A DNA stretch of 64,000 bases from Tindallia californiensis (GTDB lineage: Bacteria; Bacillota; Clostridia; Peptostreptococcales; Tindalliaceae). Location of the stretch: assembly GCF_900107405.1 (NCBI RefSeq), contig NZ_FNPV01000003.1, positions 227,580-291,579 on the forward strand. The letters are read 5' to 3'. The notes beneath the pieces are model-generated. The model did no database searches and was not told where the DNA came from. It saw nothing but the letters and a program-made list of their open reading frames with translations. Of this stretch, positions 42,049 to 50,701 are shown one piece after another. The position numbers were made by a program, and so were the translations under genes. The first letter of the stretch is position 1. Every line of letters begins with the position of its first letter.

Positions 42049-42561
42049 TTATAATTTCTTATATTCATTGGACAGCATGGAAAGAATGTGCATAGACCGA
42101 TAACCATCTTCATATTTTTTACAGTCTCTCAAGGTTCCTTCAAAGACAAATCCTTCGGATTCATATAAGGCTTTGGCTTTCGGGTTGTCATCAAAAACAT
42201 CCAGCCACAACCTATGACACCCATAAGTTTCAAAACACAGTTTTTTAATAAGACGAACACATTGCCGCCCATAGCCTTTTCCCTTTTTATCAATGGTAAT
42301 ACGATCAAATTCAATCACATTATGAGGACTACCAATAGAAGACAGGATAATGTATCCCACCACTTCTCCTTTCGCTCGATCTTCCACTATAAAATGTTTT
42401 TCTTCCGATGCATGAATTGACTCTAAATGCCTGGCTTTCGGCCAGTTATACACATAACGTCTGTTTTCTTCATTCCTCTCAATTTTCAGTACCTGATCAA
42501 GATCCTGAGGCGTTGTATCTCTTAGCCGGATCATATCATTCTGAATCACTGTCTTAGTCAC
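42049..42561 (-). CDS. GNAT acetyltransferase (RimJ/RimL-like)
   Basis: This is a 170-residue protein. It begins with IRLRDTTPQDLDQVL. The CoA-binding region is ITIDKKGKGYGRQCVRLI, and the C-terminal half includes LWLDVFDDNPKAKALYESEGFVFEGTLRD, typical of the RimJ/RimL/SpeG-like group. The start is GTG at 42561 with AGGAGG upstream. It is a separate gene just before the ectoine-type cluster end; no link to it is evident. Confidence 0.87.
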   Translation of the reverse strand: MTKTVIQNDMIRLRDTTPQDLDQVLKIERNEENRRYVYNWPKARHLESIHASEEKHFIVEDRAKGEVVGYIILSSIGSPHNVIEFDRITIDKKGKGYGRQCVRLIKKLCFETYGCHRLWLDVFDDNPKAKALYESEGFVFEGTLRDCKKYEDGYRSMHILSMLSNEYKKL

Positions 42562-42679
42562 TTATACTCCTCCTATTCTTTCAAGAACGAAGACGCTTCG
42601 CATCTATTGAAATTGAGATTTTAGAATTGATCATTAATTTCAAATGCCTACAGGGTACTTGTGCTATTTTCTATATCAT

Positions 42680-42768
42680 AAAAAACCCCGAATCCTATCT
42701 TTTCTTATACCCAATCTTTTACCCAAAGATCAGTATCGGAAAAAATAGAATTTCGGAGATAGGATATC
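42680..42768 (-). terminator. Possible terminator of the catabolic cluster
   Basis: Minus-strand ATCCTATCT pairs with AGATAGGAT about 70 bp further on, followed by TCGGGGTTTTTT. The arms are long-range with smaller stems between, so this is weaker than the other terminators, but it lies directly after the RidA gene. Confidence 0.4.
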
Positions 42769-42770
42769 TT

Positions 42771-43157
42771 TTATTCTTTTACTTTTGCAATGACACTAAT
42801 CTCTACCAAAGGATCTCCTGGCGGCAAAACACTTTGAACTGTAATACGTGCGGGGTATGGTTGTGACACATACTGCCCATAAACTTCGTTAAACCCGTCA
42901 AAATCTTTCATATCTTTCAGATGTGCCTCCACTTTTACCAAGTCTTCCAAACCGCATCCGGCAGCTTCAAGAATTGCTTTTATATTTTCCATCACTTGCC
43001 TGGTATGCTCTTTTATACCAACAGCTTCAATCACATCGGTGCCAGGCTTTTCTGGCGTCTGTCCACTTACAAAAACAAATCCTCCTGCTATAATAGCGTG
43101 ATTATATGGTCCCGCTGGCAATGGCGCCTCAGCAGGATGCACCGCTCTTTTGGTCAT
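42771..43157 (-). CDS. RidA-family enamine/imine deaminase
   Basis: This is a 128-residue protein of the YjgF/YER057c/UK114 family. RidA hydrolyses reactive 2-aminoacrylate-type enamines made by PLP dehydratases. The conserved active-site arginine is in YPARITVQSV, followed by PLVEISVIA. The start at 43157 is preceded by GGAGGG. It is the last gene of the cluster, 24 bp after the PLP dehydratase gene, exactly the partner one expects for an enzyme that releases enamines. Confidence 0.9.
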   Translation of the reverse strand: MTKRAVHPAEAPLPAGPYNHAIIAGGFVFVSGQTPEKPGTDVIEAVGIKEHTRQVMENIKAILEAAGCGLEDLVKVEAHLKDMKDFDGFNEVYGQYVSQPYPARITVQSVLPPGDPLVEISVIAKVKE

Positions 43158-43181
43158 TTTCATCCCTCCCTGCACCTTTAA

Positions 43182-44183
43182 CTAATCTACAACATTTCCT
43201 ATGATCTCTAAATAGGCCTTCGATTCCACACAGCTACCCGTCATCATTACCCCCACGTTCTTGCCCGTTACATCCACTTTGTGGTTTAGCAGAGCCGATA
43301 TGCCAACGACAGCCGCACCTTCCGCCACCAGTTGATGCTTTTCAAACGCATATTTCATGCCTTCTATCACTTTTTCTTCGGTAATCAGCACATGTTCATC
43401 TACATAGTGTTCTATCAATGGCAAGGTATACTCATTTTTCCGACCAATGCCACCAGATAAAGAGCCGGCAATCGTTGGTTTTTCCTCTATTTCTACCGGT
43501 TTTCCAGCTTTAAGACTCTCCAACATTGCTGGTGACTGTTGAATGGAAACGCCTATGATTTTAATCTTAGGGTTCATGCTTTTCGCCGTCAGAGCCGCTC
43601 CTGCTAATAGCCCACCACCAGATAGCTGTACCAGCAAGGTATCGATTTGAGGATTTTTTTGTAACATTTCCAGCACTACCGTACCTTGACCAGCAATAAT
43701 TTCCGGATCATCAAAGGGTGGAACTGGAATATAACCATGTTTTCGAATCAGTTGCTCAAAATGATCTTCTGCTTCATCCTGAGATTGTCCGAAAATCATC
43801 GGCTCCGCTTTCAATGCCTTTACCATCTCTACCCGATTTTGGGGCACTTTTTCCGAGAGACAGACCACAGCCTTTATCCCTAGCTTTGCGGCTGTATAAG
43901 CCACTGCTCTGCCATGATTGCCCGTAGAAAAGGTAATGACCCCTTTTCGCCTTTTCTCTTCCTCCAAGGATAATATTTTGTTTCCAGCTCCTCTTAACTT
44001 AAAGGCACCGGTATGTTGCAGAGACTCCAATTTGATGGAAACCTGATGAGCTCCACTTCTGAAAGCCAGATCCGGTGATTCGATAAGGGGGGTTTTAAGA
44101 ATCAGTCCATGGATTCTTTTTGAAGCAAGCAAAACATCTTGTAAACATAGAGATTTCCAGTCTTTTGAGGATTCATATTTCAC
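43182..44183 (-). CDS. PLP-dependent dehydratase, EutB-like (threonine dehydratase family)
   Basis: This is a 333-residue fold-type II PLP enzyme. The PLP lysine is Lys62 in HTGAFKLRGAG; the phosphate loop is LSGGGLLAG near residue 180; STGNHGRAVAY is near 86. Similarity to catabolic threonine/serine dehydratases is clear. Segments such as PPFDDPEIIAGQG and GSLSGGIGRKN recall the hydroxyectoine-utilisation dehydratase EutB, and the neighbours support that. It has no regulatory ACT domain. The start is GTG at 44183 with GGTGG upstream. If not EutB, it may act on 2,4-diaminobutyrate or a 3-hydroxy amino acid. Confidence 0.75.
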   Translation of the reverse strand: MKYESSKDWKSLCLQDVLLASKRIHGLILKTPLIESPDLAFRSGAHQVSIKLESLQHTGAFKLRGAGNKILSLEEEKRRKGVITFSTGNHGRAVAYTAAKLGIKAVVCLSEKVPQNRVEMVKALKAEPMIFGQSQDEAEDHFEQLIRKHGYIPVPPFDDPEIIAGQGTVVLEMLQKNPQIDTLLVQLSGGGLLAGAALTAKSMNPKIKIIGVSIQQSPAMLESLKAGKPVEIEEKPTIAGSLSGGIGRKNEYTLPLIEHYVDEHVLITEEKVIEGMKYAFEKHQLVAEGAAVVGISALLNHKVDVTGKNVGVMMTGSCVESKAYLEIIGNVVD

Positions 44184-44201
44184 GTTTTCACCACCTGCCA
44201 A

Positions 44202-45377
44202 TTATCTTTTAACGCAAATTTCTAATGAATCGTCGAAGAAATGTTCAATACCATTTTCTGTTATATAGAAGGAAGCATCTACTTCAAAACCTACATCATC
44301 CAACCAAATTCCCGGAATCAGATGAAGGGTCATGTTTTTTTGAAGAATGGTTTTGTCTCCCGGCCTTACCGAAATTGTTTGCTCACCCCAGTCCGGCGGA
44401 TAGTTTACACCAATCGAATAACCAATCCTAGACTCTTTCACCAAACCTGTCTTTTGAATGGTTTTTCGCCAGGTTTCTTCAATGTCTTCTACCACAGCAC
44501 CCGGTTTCACCATTTCTAACGCAGCTGCCAGGCCTTCCAATACTGTTTTTCCCGTATCTCGCATTAACGATGGGGGTTCTTGCCCTAAATACATGGTTCG
44601 GGCAATCGGAACATGGTACCTTTTATAAACACCACATAGTTCTAAAAGAACCGCTTCCTCTTTTTCGTATTTCTTTTCTGTCCAGGTGAGGTGTGGGGTT
44701 TTCGTTGCTTCTCCCGCCATCATCAAGGGCACAATGGCCGGATAATCTCCACTATGTTCAGAGGTTCCAGAATACTGAGCCTCCGCAATTTTCGCCGCCA
44801 CATCACATTCTCTGACGCCTGGCGCAATTTCACGTTGAGCTGTTTTCATCACTTTGGAAGCTATTTGTCCAGCAATTTTCATAAATTCAATTTCTTTATC
44901 AGATTTCACTACCCGTACCCAGTTGACTAACGTATTCGCATCCTTAAAAACCGCATTAGGCAAAGATTTTTCCAATTCTACATGAGCCCTATGAGGATAA
45001 TAAAACTGGTCCATTTCCACTCCGATGACCTTACGGTCCCATCCTCGGTCTTTAATGATATCGGCCATAAAGTGCATCGGGTGTTTCACCAGGGAATGTA
45101 CATAATCGTCGGCATATTGATAAATATTATTGTCTGATAGAAAACTGGTAATTCGAGCCGCATTCGCATCCATTCCCCTACCAACCCAAACTGGCTCTTC
45201 CTGATCCAAAGAAACCAATAGGCATTGATGCACATAAAAACTCCAACCGTCATAACCAGTCAGATAATTCATATTGGCCGGTTGAGAGATAAATAAGAGT
45301 TCAATACCCCACTCATTCATTTTTTCCTGCGTTTTCCGAACCCTTCCCAGATATTCTTCACGACTAAACACCTGCAT
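44202..45377 (-). CDS. doeA: Ectoine hydrolase-like protein (DoeA/EutD, M24 family)
   Basis: This is a 391-residue member of the creatinase/aminopeptidase P fold. An N-terminal creatinase domain (about residues 1-155) carries LTGYDGWSFYVHQ and EPVWVGRGMDANAAR; the C-terminal pita-bread domain carries YPPDWGEQTISVRPGD. These segments are the ones I associate with DoeA/EutD, which opens the ectoine ring to N-acetyl-2,4-diaminobutyrate. The usual M24 metal ligands are missing: the DxG...SDxTRT region reads ELCGVYKRYHVPIART (residues 246-261). That fits a metal-independent DoeA rather than a peptidase. Directly upstream of the EutB-like gene. Not tested; Xaa-Pro peptidase-like activity is the main alternative. 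Confidence 0.78.
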   Translation of the reverse strand: MQVFSREEYLGRVRKTQEKMNEWGIELLFISQPANMNYLTGYDGWSFYVHQCLLVSLDQEEPVWVGRGMDANAARITSFLSDNNIYQYADDYVHSLVKHPMHFMADIIKDRGWDRKVIGVEMDQFYYPHRAHVELEKSLPNAVFKDANTLVNWVRVVKSDKEIEFMKIAGQIASKVMKTAQREIAPGVRECDVAAKIAEAQYSGTSEHSGDYPAIVPLMMAGEATKTPHLTWTEKKYEKEEAVLLELCGVYKRYHVPIARTMYLGQEPPSLMRDTGKTVLEGLAAALEMVKPGAVVEDIEETWRKTIQKTGLVKESRIGYSIGVNYPPDWGEQTISVRPGDKTILQKNMTLHLIPGIWLDDVGFEVDASFYITENGIEHFFDDSLEICVKR

Positions 45378-45457
45378 CTACATTCCCTCCTCTTTAAGAA
45401 TGATGAATGATGGATCTTGATTTTTTATCTTGAATTTTTAACCCTTAATTGCCTTCT

Positions 45458-46189
45458 TTACATATAGCCATTCCGTCTGTCTTTCACAACCGCATGGTAC
45501 ATATATCGGATCATCGTCACAAAATCAAAAACTGGTAAGCCGGTGGCTTCCTGTACCGCCGCTCCATAGGGCGGAAGTACACTGCATTCCAACAGAATCG
45601 CTTTTACGTCCGCATATTCCCGCTGTAATGTTTTCGCCGATTCTACTACTTCCTTCTCCACTTCCGAATAATTAAGCGTTCCTGTTTCCTTTATAAAAGC
45701 ATCAGAAAAAAAGGGTTTTTCCTGCAAACCCGCTATAGCAAGCCCGTCTGTTTTTTGTACACCAGCTTTTTTCAGGATGGTTCCTGTCAAAGATTCTGAG
45801 TTTACTGTCAAAATCCCAACTTTCGTGAGTTCCGGCATGATATTCTGAATGAAGGGCAACTGAAGAAGGCTGGAAAGAAAGACTGGCATTTTCAATTCAC
45901 GAGCCAGGTAATCCTGATAAAGGATCATAAAACCACAATCGGAAGTAATCGCCCGAACGCCTTCTTTTTTCAATTCTTCTCCAGCCCTCATCACATCTTG
46001 AAGTGCTGTCATATCGTGTTTTAGTATTCGTTCTACCGTCAGTCCCGGCACTCTTCTGAATCGGACAGGAAAATCGTAAGTGGTGGCATTAGCGACATCA
46101 CCGGGAATAAAGGGGGCTTCGCTATCAAGCAGTATAATGCCTATCGCTTCTCCGTAGCTGACCTGACCCGGTTTGACATGGTAGATCAT
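45458..46189 (-). CDS. Asp/Glu racemase-superfamily protein
   Basis: This is a 243-residue protein of the aspartate/glutamate racemase, maleate isomerase and arylmalonate decarboxylase superfamily. Two candidate catalytic cysteines lie in SDCGFMILYQ (about residue 90) and LLECSVLPPY (about 200). The N-terminal GDVANATTYDFPVRF is a conserved subfamily mark. In ectoine clusters this place is held by EutA, a member of the same superfamily, thought to act on hydroxyectoine. Whether this is EutA or a racemase for a diaminobutyrate-type intermediate cannot be decided here. It lies between the TRAP genes and the hydrolase gene. Confidence 0.72.
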   Translation of the reverse strand: MIYHVKPGQVSYGEAIGIILLDSEAPFIPGDVANATTYDFPVRFRRVPGLTVERILKHDMTALQDVMRAGEELKKEGVRAITSDCGFMILYQDYLARELKMPVFLSSLLQLPFIQNIMPELTKVGILTVNSESLTGTILKKAGVQKTDGLAIAGLQEKPFFSDAFIKETGTLNYSEVEKEVVESAKTLQREYADVKAILLECSVLPPYGAAVQEATGLPVFDFVTMIRYMYHAVVKDRRNGYM

Positions 46190-46216
46190 TGCTTTCTCCT
46201 CCCCTAAAAAATCTTC

Positions 46217-47494
46217 TTAAATCAACGCCGCATTAGGTAGGAAAAGTGCTATCTGAGGGAAAAAGACCAGCAACACCGTCACCAACAATAAAATGAACAC
46301 AAAAGGCGGTGTATGACTGATAATTTCCAAATATGGTCTTCTGAAAATTAGCTGTGCCGTAAAAATATCACACCCAAAGGGTGGAGTTGCTGACCCAATA
46401 GCCGCCTGAAGCACCACCAGAACCCCTAGAAGTACTGGATCAATCCCAGTCTGAAGAACATAGGGTGCAAACACAGGGCTCAGTACATAAATGGCAACAA
46501 TAGGATCTACAAACATGCAAGCAATGAAGTAAGCAGCCACTACCACAAATACAACATACAGTTGACTGGGATCATCGCCAAATACCGCCGGCAGATAGGT
46601 CTGTGGAATCCGCAGAAAACTCAGTAACCAGGAAAAAGCATTTCCTGCTCCTACCAGAACAAATACAACACCGGTAATAACGCCGGTTTGCAAAAAATGA
46701 TCAATCATCGCGTTAAAGGTAACGGTTTTGTAAATAAATCCTTCCAGCAAAATGGCATAGGCTACGGAAGCTGCCGCCGCTTCCGTCGGACTAAATACTC
46801 CACCATAAATTCCCCCTATGATAATAAGCGGAAATCCCATGACCAAAATCCCACTTTTAACCGCATCTTTTCTCTCTTTCCAGTCCGCTTTCGGCGCTCC
46901 TGCAATGCCATTTTTCTTGGAATAAATAAACGCATAAATAGAAAATAGTACAAATATCAGTAGTCCTGGTCCCACACCAGCCAGAAACAGCTTTCCAACC
47001 GAAGTTCCAGTAACTACTCCGTAAACAATAAATCCTATACTGGGCGGTATCAAAAAAGCAATATCACTGGAATTAATAATCAAGGCTAAGGTAAAGGGGC
47101 TGGAATATCCAGCCTCTAGCAGCATTGGCCGCATGGTTCCGCCAATAGCCGCAACCGTTGCCTGCGTAGAACCAGATACAGCACCAAAAAGGGTACAAGC
47201 TGCATTGGTAGTAATGGCCAAGCCACCGGGAATATGCCCTAAAAAGGCTTTTACCATTCGGATAAGCCTTCTGGCTGCCTGTCCAGCGGTAATAATATTC
47301 GCTGCCAGTATAAACATCGGAACCGCTACCAAAGAAGGTGGAATAATTCCCGTAACCACCTGCTGAACAATAACATTCATATTAAAACCTGGCATATACA
47401 CTAAAATATAAAGAATGAGGGATCCTAACAAAACGACCATGAAAGGAAACCCAAATAAAAGCTTAAAAATCATACTCGCAACTAGTAATGGCAT
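46217..47494 (-). CDS. dctM: TRAP transporter large permease (DctM type)
   Basis: This is a 425-residue membrane protein with about 11-12 helices. DctM subunits form the Na+-coupled transport pathway of TRAP carriers. Conserved features include the GAVSGSTQATVAAIGG loop near residue 105 and the ending SATPPFGCDIFTAQLIFRRPYLE near 365. It follows dctQ by 15 bp. With DctP and DctQ it should take up the substrate of this cluster, plausibly ectoine or hydroxyectoine. Confidence 0.93.
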   Translation of the reverse strand: MPLLVASMIFKLLFGFPFMVVLLGSLILYILVYMPGFNMNVIVQQVVTGIIPPSLVAVPMFILAANIITAGQAARRLIRMVKAFLGHIPGGLAITTNAACTLFGAVSGSTQATVAAIGGTMRPMLLEAGYSSPFTLALIINSSDIAFLIPPSIGFIVYGVVTGTSVGKLFLAGVGPGLLIFVLFSIYAFIYSKKNGIAGAPKADWKERKDAVKSGILVMGFPLIIIGGIYGGVFSPTEAAAASVAYAILLEGFIYKTVTFNAMIDHFLQTGVITGVVFVLVGAGNAFSWLLSFLRIPQTYLPAVFGDDPSQLYVVFVVVAAYFIACMFVDPIVAIYVLSPVFAPYVLQTGIDPVLLGVLVVLQAAIGSATPPFGCDIFTAQLIFRRPYLEIISHTPPFVFILLLVTVLLVFFPQIALFLPNAALI

Positions 47495-47509
47495 AAAACC
47501 ACCTCTCTT

Positions 47510-48166
47510 TTAGGGTTTCTTTTCTCCGTCTTCTTCACTCATCTCATCCACATTGTCCATAGTTTCCTTCTTGAGCTCTTCTCCAACGGCTTGATACTCT
47601 TCTGCCATTTGCTGTAATTCTTCTGCTTCATACTCTCCTTGCTGCTCCGGAGAAAGCCACACAGCTTCTTCTTTAATGTTTTTAATAATGGTCCGTATAT
47701 ACTGTATTCCAGCAGAGAAAAACCCGAGAGGGATAATCGCAATAAAGGTCCAATAAGGTAACCTCAACGCAGGGGTTACATGGTTCATGTTTCTGGCCTG
47801 AGCCATATATCCGTAAGAATAATAGGCCATCAGAAACATTACCAGTCCACTACCCACGCATATGATAAAAATCATGGCTTTTTGCAGTTTAGGCGGTGCT
47901 GCATCAAAAAAAGCACCCATTCGAATATGCCTTGCTTTACGAACAGCGTAACTAACTCCCGCAAAGGTAATAAGAATGGTTAACAGTTCCGCTATTTCTT
48001 CGGCAAAATAGATACTTCTATAAAAGGTTCGGGCAAAAACGTTTACGATTACCAAAGTTGCCAGGGCGAATACTGAGACAGATAAGACAACCACCTCAAA
48101 GTACTCGACACTTTTTCCAAGTTTTTGGAGAATAGTAGATGAGCCTGTCTTTTGATTGGCTTCCAT
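47510..48166 (-). CDS. dctQ: TRAP transporter small permease (DctQ type) with acidic tail
   Basis: This is a 218-residue protein with four membrane helices (about residues 22-165). The SVFALATLVIVNVFARTF and ELLTILITFAGVSYAVRKARHIRM segments fit the DctQ family. A cytosolic C-terminal tail of about 50 residues, rich in Glu, is longer than usual. An AAGGAGG site precedes the ATG. A hairpin separates this gene from dctP. Confidence 0.9.
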   Translation of the reverse strand: MEANQKTGSSTILQKLGKSVEYFEVVVLSVSVFALATLVIVNVFARTFYRSIYFAEEIAELLTILITFAGVSYAVRKARHIRMGAFFDAAPPKLQKAMIFIICVGSGLVMFLMAYYSYGYMAQARNMNHVTPALRLPYWTFIAIIPLGFFSAGIQYIRTIIKNIKEEAVWLSPEQQGEYEAEELQQMAEEYQAVGEELKKETMDNVDEMSEEDGEKKP

Positions 48167-48187
48167 ACCAACGCTCCTTCCTTAAAT

Positions 48188-48216
48188 CCCTGCGGCGCTT
48201 CAGACGCACCGCAGGG
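48188..48216 (-). other. Stable hairpin between dctP and dctQ
   Basis: CCCTGCGG (48188-48195) pairs with CCGCAGGG (48209-48216), extended by further GC pairs. On the minus strand it is preceded, not followed, by T residues, so it is not a normal terminator. Such hairpins often protect the binding-protein mRNA and raise its level relative to the permeases. Confidence 0.65.
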
Positions 48217-48240
48217 AAAAAATCATTTTGACTCTATTTG

Positions 48241-49383
48241 CTAGTCTTCAATTCCTAAAGCTTCTTTTGCATTTTCAATATCATTTAGCAAGGTTTCCAA
48301 AATTTCTTCTGCCTGAGGTCCTCCGATTTCCAGGAACTTATCGTATACTGGACGGGATGCTTCCTTGAACGCATCCAGATCATCACCGGTGATCTGGTGG
48401 TATTCCATCTCAGGTCTTGCTTCCAGCATGTAAGCTAGGTCTTCTTCATGTCTTGCGTCAATCCACTCTGCAGAAGGAAGGATTGCGTCCGTCCAGTAGT
48501 TTCTCATTTCTTCCTGCACTTCTGGCGGTAAAGAATCAAAATACTGCATATTCACTGTTGGTATTCCAGTGAAAGGTTCTGCAAAAATGTCTGTTAAATA
48601 GTTTTGTACTTCATAAAAGTTCATGCTCCTGATGGCGAAAATCGGGTTAATTTGTCCATCAATCAGGTTGGTCTGTAGTCCGCCGTATATCTCTCCATAA
48701 GCTAAGGGTGTCGGATCTGCACCGTAGGCCAGATAGTTTTCTACCAGCATTGCGGATCCCATAACGCGAACTTTAAAGCCTTGCATGTCATCAACGGTTT
48801 CGATTGGATTGTTGGAGCTGATCGTTTGCCATCCTTCATAAAGAACACCCAGTGGAACCAGTCCGTTTCGTCGGAAAGCTTCTTCCAACACATCCATAAA
48901 GTCACCGTTTCGAATTACCCAGTCCAAAGTTTCCGGCATATGCTCCGGTGGCCACAGGTAGTGCAGTGTCAGCACCTGAGCTTCCGGTACAAAAGCACTG
49001 ATCCAGGCATAGTCGGAAAATACGTATTCAACGACTCCTAGTTGTGCCAGTTCATTGATATCACGAGTATCCCCCAGAGTACCAAAAGGATATACGGTTA
49101 GGTCGTACATGCCATCGGTAACTTCCCTCATATGATCTGCATAATATTCAGCCCATACGGTCATAAAGTCGCCTTCAATTTCCTCGGAGGCCAATCTTGG
49201 CTGCAGAGGAGCATCCATTAGTTCTCCCAGGCTTTCTTCTCCTGTTCTTTCAACAGCCGCTTCTTCCGGCTCCTCCGCAGGTGCCGGGTCACCGCCGCCG
49301 CAACCTGCCAGTCCTAAGGTGCTTAGTAGTACGACGCTAAGTGCTAATGCCAGCCATTTCGTTTTCCCATACTTTTTCTTCAT
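48241..49383 (-). CDS. dctP: TRAP transporter substrate-binding lipoprotein (DctP type)
   Basis: This is a 380-residue lipoprotein. The signal peptide ends in the lipobox LGLAGC (Cys near residue 27), followed by a short acidic Pro/Glu linker. The DctP fold shows VTVYPFGTLGD-like and MQGFKVRVMGS segments, the latter with the Arg that normally binds the carboxylate of the ligand. Trp and Tyr residues in LHYLWPPEHMPETLDW suggest aromatic contacts to a charged compatible solute, as in TeaA and UehA, but this is inference. The start at 49383 follows GAGGAGG; the frame remains open upstream into the M20 gene. Confidence 0.9.
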   Translation of the reverse strand: MKKKYGKTKWLALALSVVLLSTLGLAGCGGGDPAPAEEPEEAAVERTGEESLGELMDAPLQPRLASEEIEGDFMTVWAEYYADHMREVTDGMYDLTVYPFGTLGDTRDINELAQLGVVEYVFSDYAWISAFVPEAQVLTLHYLWPPEHMPETLDWVIRNGDFMDVLEEAFRRNGLVPLGVLYEGWQTISSNNPIETVDDMQGFKVRVMGSAMLVENYLAYGADPTPLAYGEIYGGLQTNLIDGQINPIFAIRSMNFYEVQNYLTDIFAEPFTGIPTVNMQYFDSLPPEVQEEMRNYWTDAILPSAEWIDARHEEDLAYMLEARPEMEYHQITGDDLDAFKEASRPVYDKFLEIGGPQAEEILETLLNDIENAKEALGIED

Positions 49384-49444
49384 GTTTTCTCCTCCTCTTT
49401 TTGCTTTCCTGAAATCTTCTCCCGATTCACATTCTTCCAAATTA

Positions 49445-50665
49445 TCAGTCATCGCCGGACAAATCCTCTGCTTCCTCTCTTTTACTAATCGCTTCCTGCT
49501 GCTTAAAGTAAGACAGAGCACCTTTGACGAATAACTCCACACCCATAGGCATCACATCTTCATCGATGTTAAACCTGGGATTGTGATGTGGGTAATGGGT
49601 TTCCTTTGCTTCATTTCCCGTTCCCAGGAATATGAATACCCCAGGAACCAGGGCGGCAAACTCAGAAAAATCTTCACTTGCCATATTTGAATGAGGAACG
49701 ACTCTCTCCTCATTTCCTGCAACCTCTCTGGCAGCAGACATCATCACTTTAACCATGTTTTCATCATTAATTAAAGCAATGTTTTCCCGAAACCATTCCA
49801 TCTGACATTCACAATGATGCGCTTCGGCTACTTTTTCCGCAATTCTTTTTAACCTTAGAACCGCTTTATCATCACCGTCATCATACAGCGTCCGAATAGA
49901 ACCTTCTAGGCTCACATAATCCGGAATGATGTTCGCTTTCGTTCCACCTTCAATTTTTCCAAAAGACATGGTGGTAGGTTTCATGCAACTGATCTCCCGG
50001 GTCTGTACCCGCTGAGCCGAGAGGACAATATCCGAGGCTGCAATGATCGGATCGATAGCTGTTTCTGGATAACCAGAATGCCCTCCATAGCCTCTTACTA
50101 AAATCTTAAAAATATCCAGTCCTGACATAACGCCACCAGCTGACAGTCCAATGGTTCCGGATGGCAGCGGTGTCCAGATATGGACGCCTACCACCGCATC
50201 TACCTTAGGATTGTCCAGTACGCCTTCATTGATCATTGGTAATGCACCGGCATTTTCCTCGTTCGGTTGAAAAACCAATTTGATGTTGCCTTTTAACTCA
50301 TCCTTCATCCCTACCAATACTTTTGCCGCCACCATTAGCATCGCTGTATGTGCATCGTGGCCACAGGCATGCATCACTCCCGGATTTTTGGATGCATAGG
50401 GAACTTTGTTTTCCTCTTGAACTGGCAGGGCATCCAAGTCAGCTCGCAACATTAACACAGGACCTTCTGTCTTTCCTTTAATCATACCCGTCACACCAGT
50501 TTGCGTCATGCGATGTGTTTCAATGCCTAATTCCTGCAAATATTCTTCTACGATTTGCGCTGTTCGGTGCTCCTGATATCCTAACTCCGGATATTCGTGA
50601 AAATCTCTCCTCAAAGCGATGAGTTCTTCTTTTAAGTCCTTCACTTGATTTTTGATGGGATCCAT
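49445..50665 (-). CDS. M20-family amidohydrolase/deacetylase
   Basis: This is a 406-residue metal-dependent amidohydrolase of the M20D group (hippuricase, N-acetyl-diaminopimelate or IAA-amino acid hydrolase type). Metal ligands are seen in MHACGHDAHTAML near residue 103 and PNEENAGA near 137; VVGVHIWTPLP and SNMASEDFSEF near 355 are also typical. In this cluster it may remove the acetyl group from N-acetyl-2,4-diaminobutyrate, replacing the M14-type deacetylase DoeB of proteobacterial ectoine clusters. A tail of charged residues ends the protein. It lies between the IclR gene and dctP. Confidence 0.88.
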   Translation of the reverse strand: MDPIKNQVKDLKEELIALRRDFHEYPELGYQEHRTAQIVEEYLQELGIETHRMTQTGVTGMIKGKTEGPVLMLRADLDALPVQEENKVPYASKNPGVMHACGHDAHTAMLMVAAKVLVGMKDELKGNIKLVFQPNEENAGALPMINEGVLDNPKVDAVVGVHIWTPLPSGTIGLSAGGVMSGLDIFKILVRGYGGHSGYPETAIDPIIAASDIVLSAQRVQTREISCMKPTTMSFGKIEGGTKANIIPDYVSLEGSIRTLYDDGDDKAVLRLKRIAEKVAEAHHCECQMEWFRENIALINDENMVKVMMSAAREVAGNEERVVPHSNMASEDFSEFAALVPGVFIFLGTGNEAKETHYPHHNPRFNIDEDVMPMGVELFVKGALSYFKQQEAISKREEAEDLSGDD

Positions 50666-50701
50666 GGGAATTGCCAGCCTCCCTTACACAGGATATTGCT
50701 T

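Noticed and set aside
44202-45377. Xaa-Pro aminopeptidase
   Set aside because: The M24 metal ligands are not in place, and the neighbours (TRAP carrier, EutB-like dehydratase, RidA) favour ectoine hydrolase. It remains the main alternative if tests fail.
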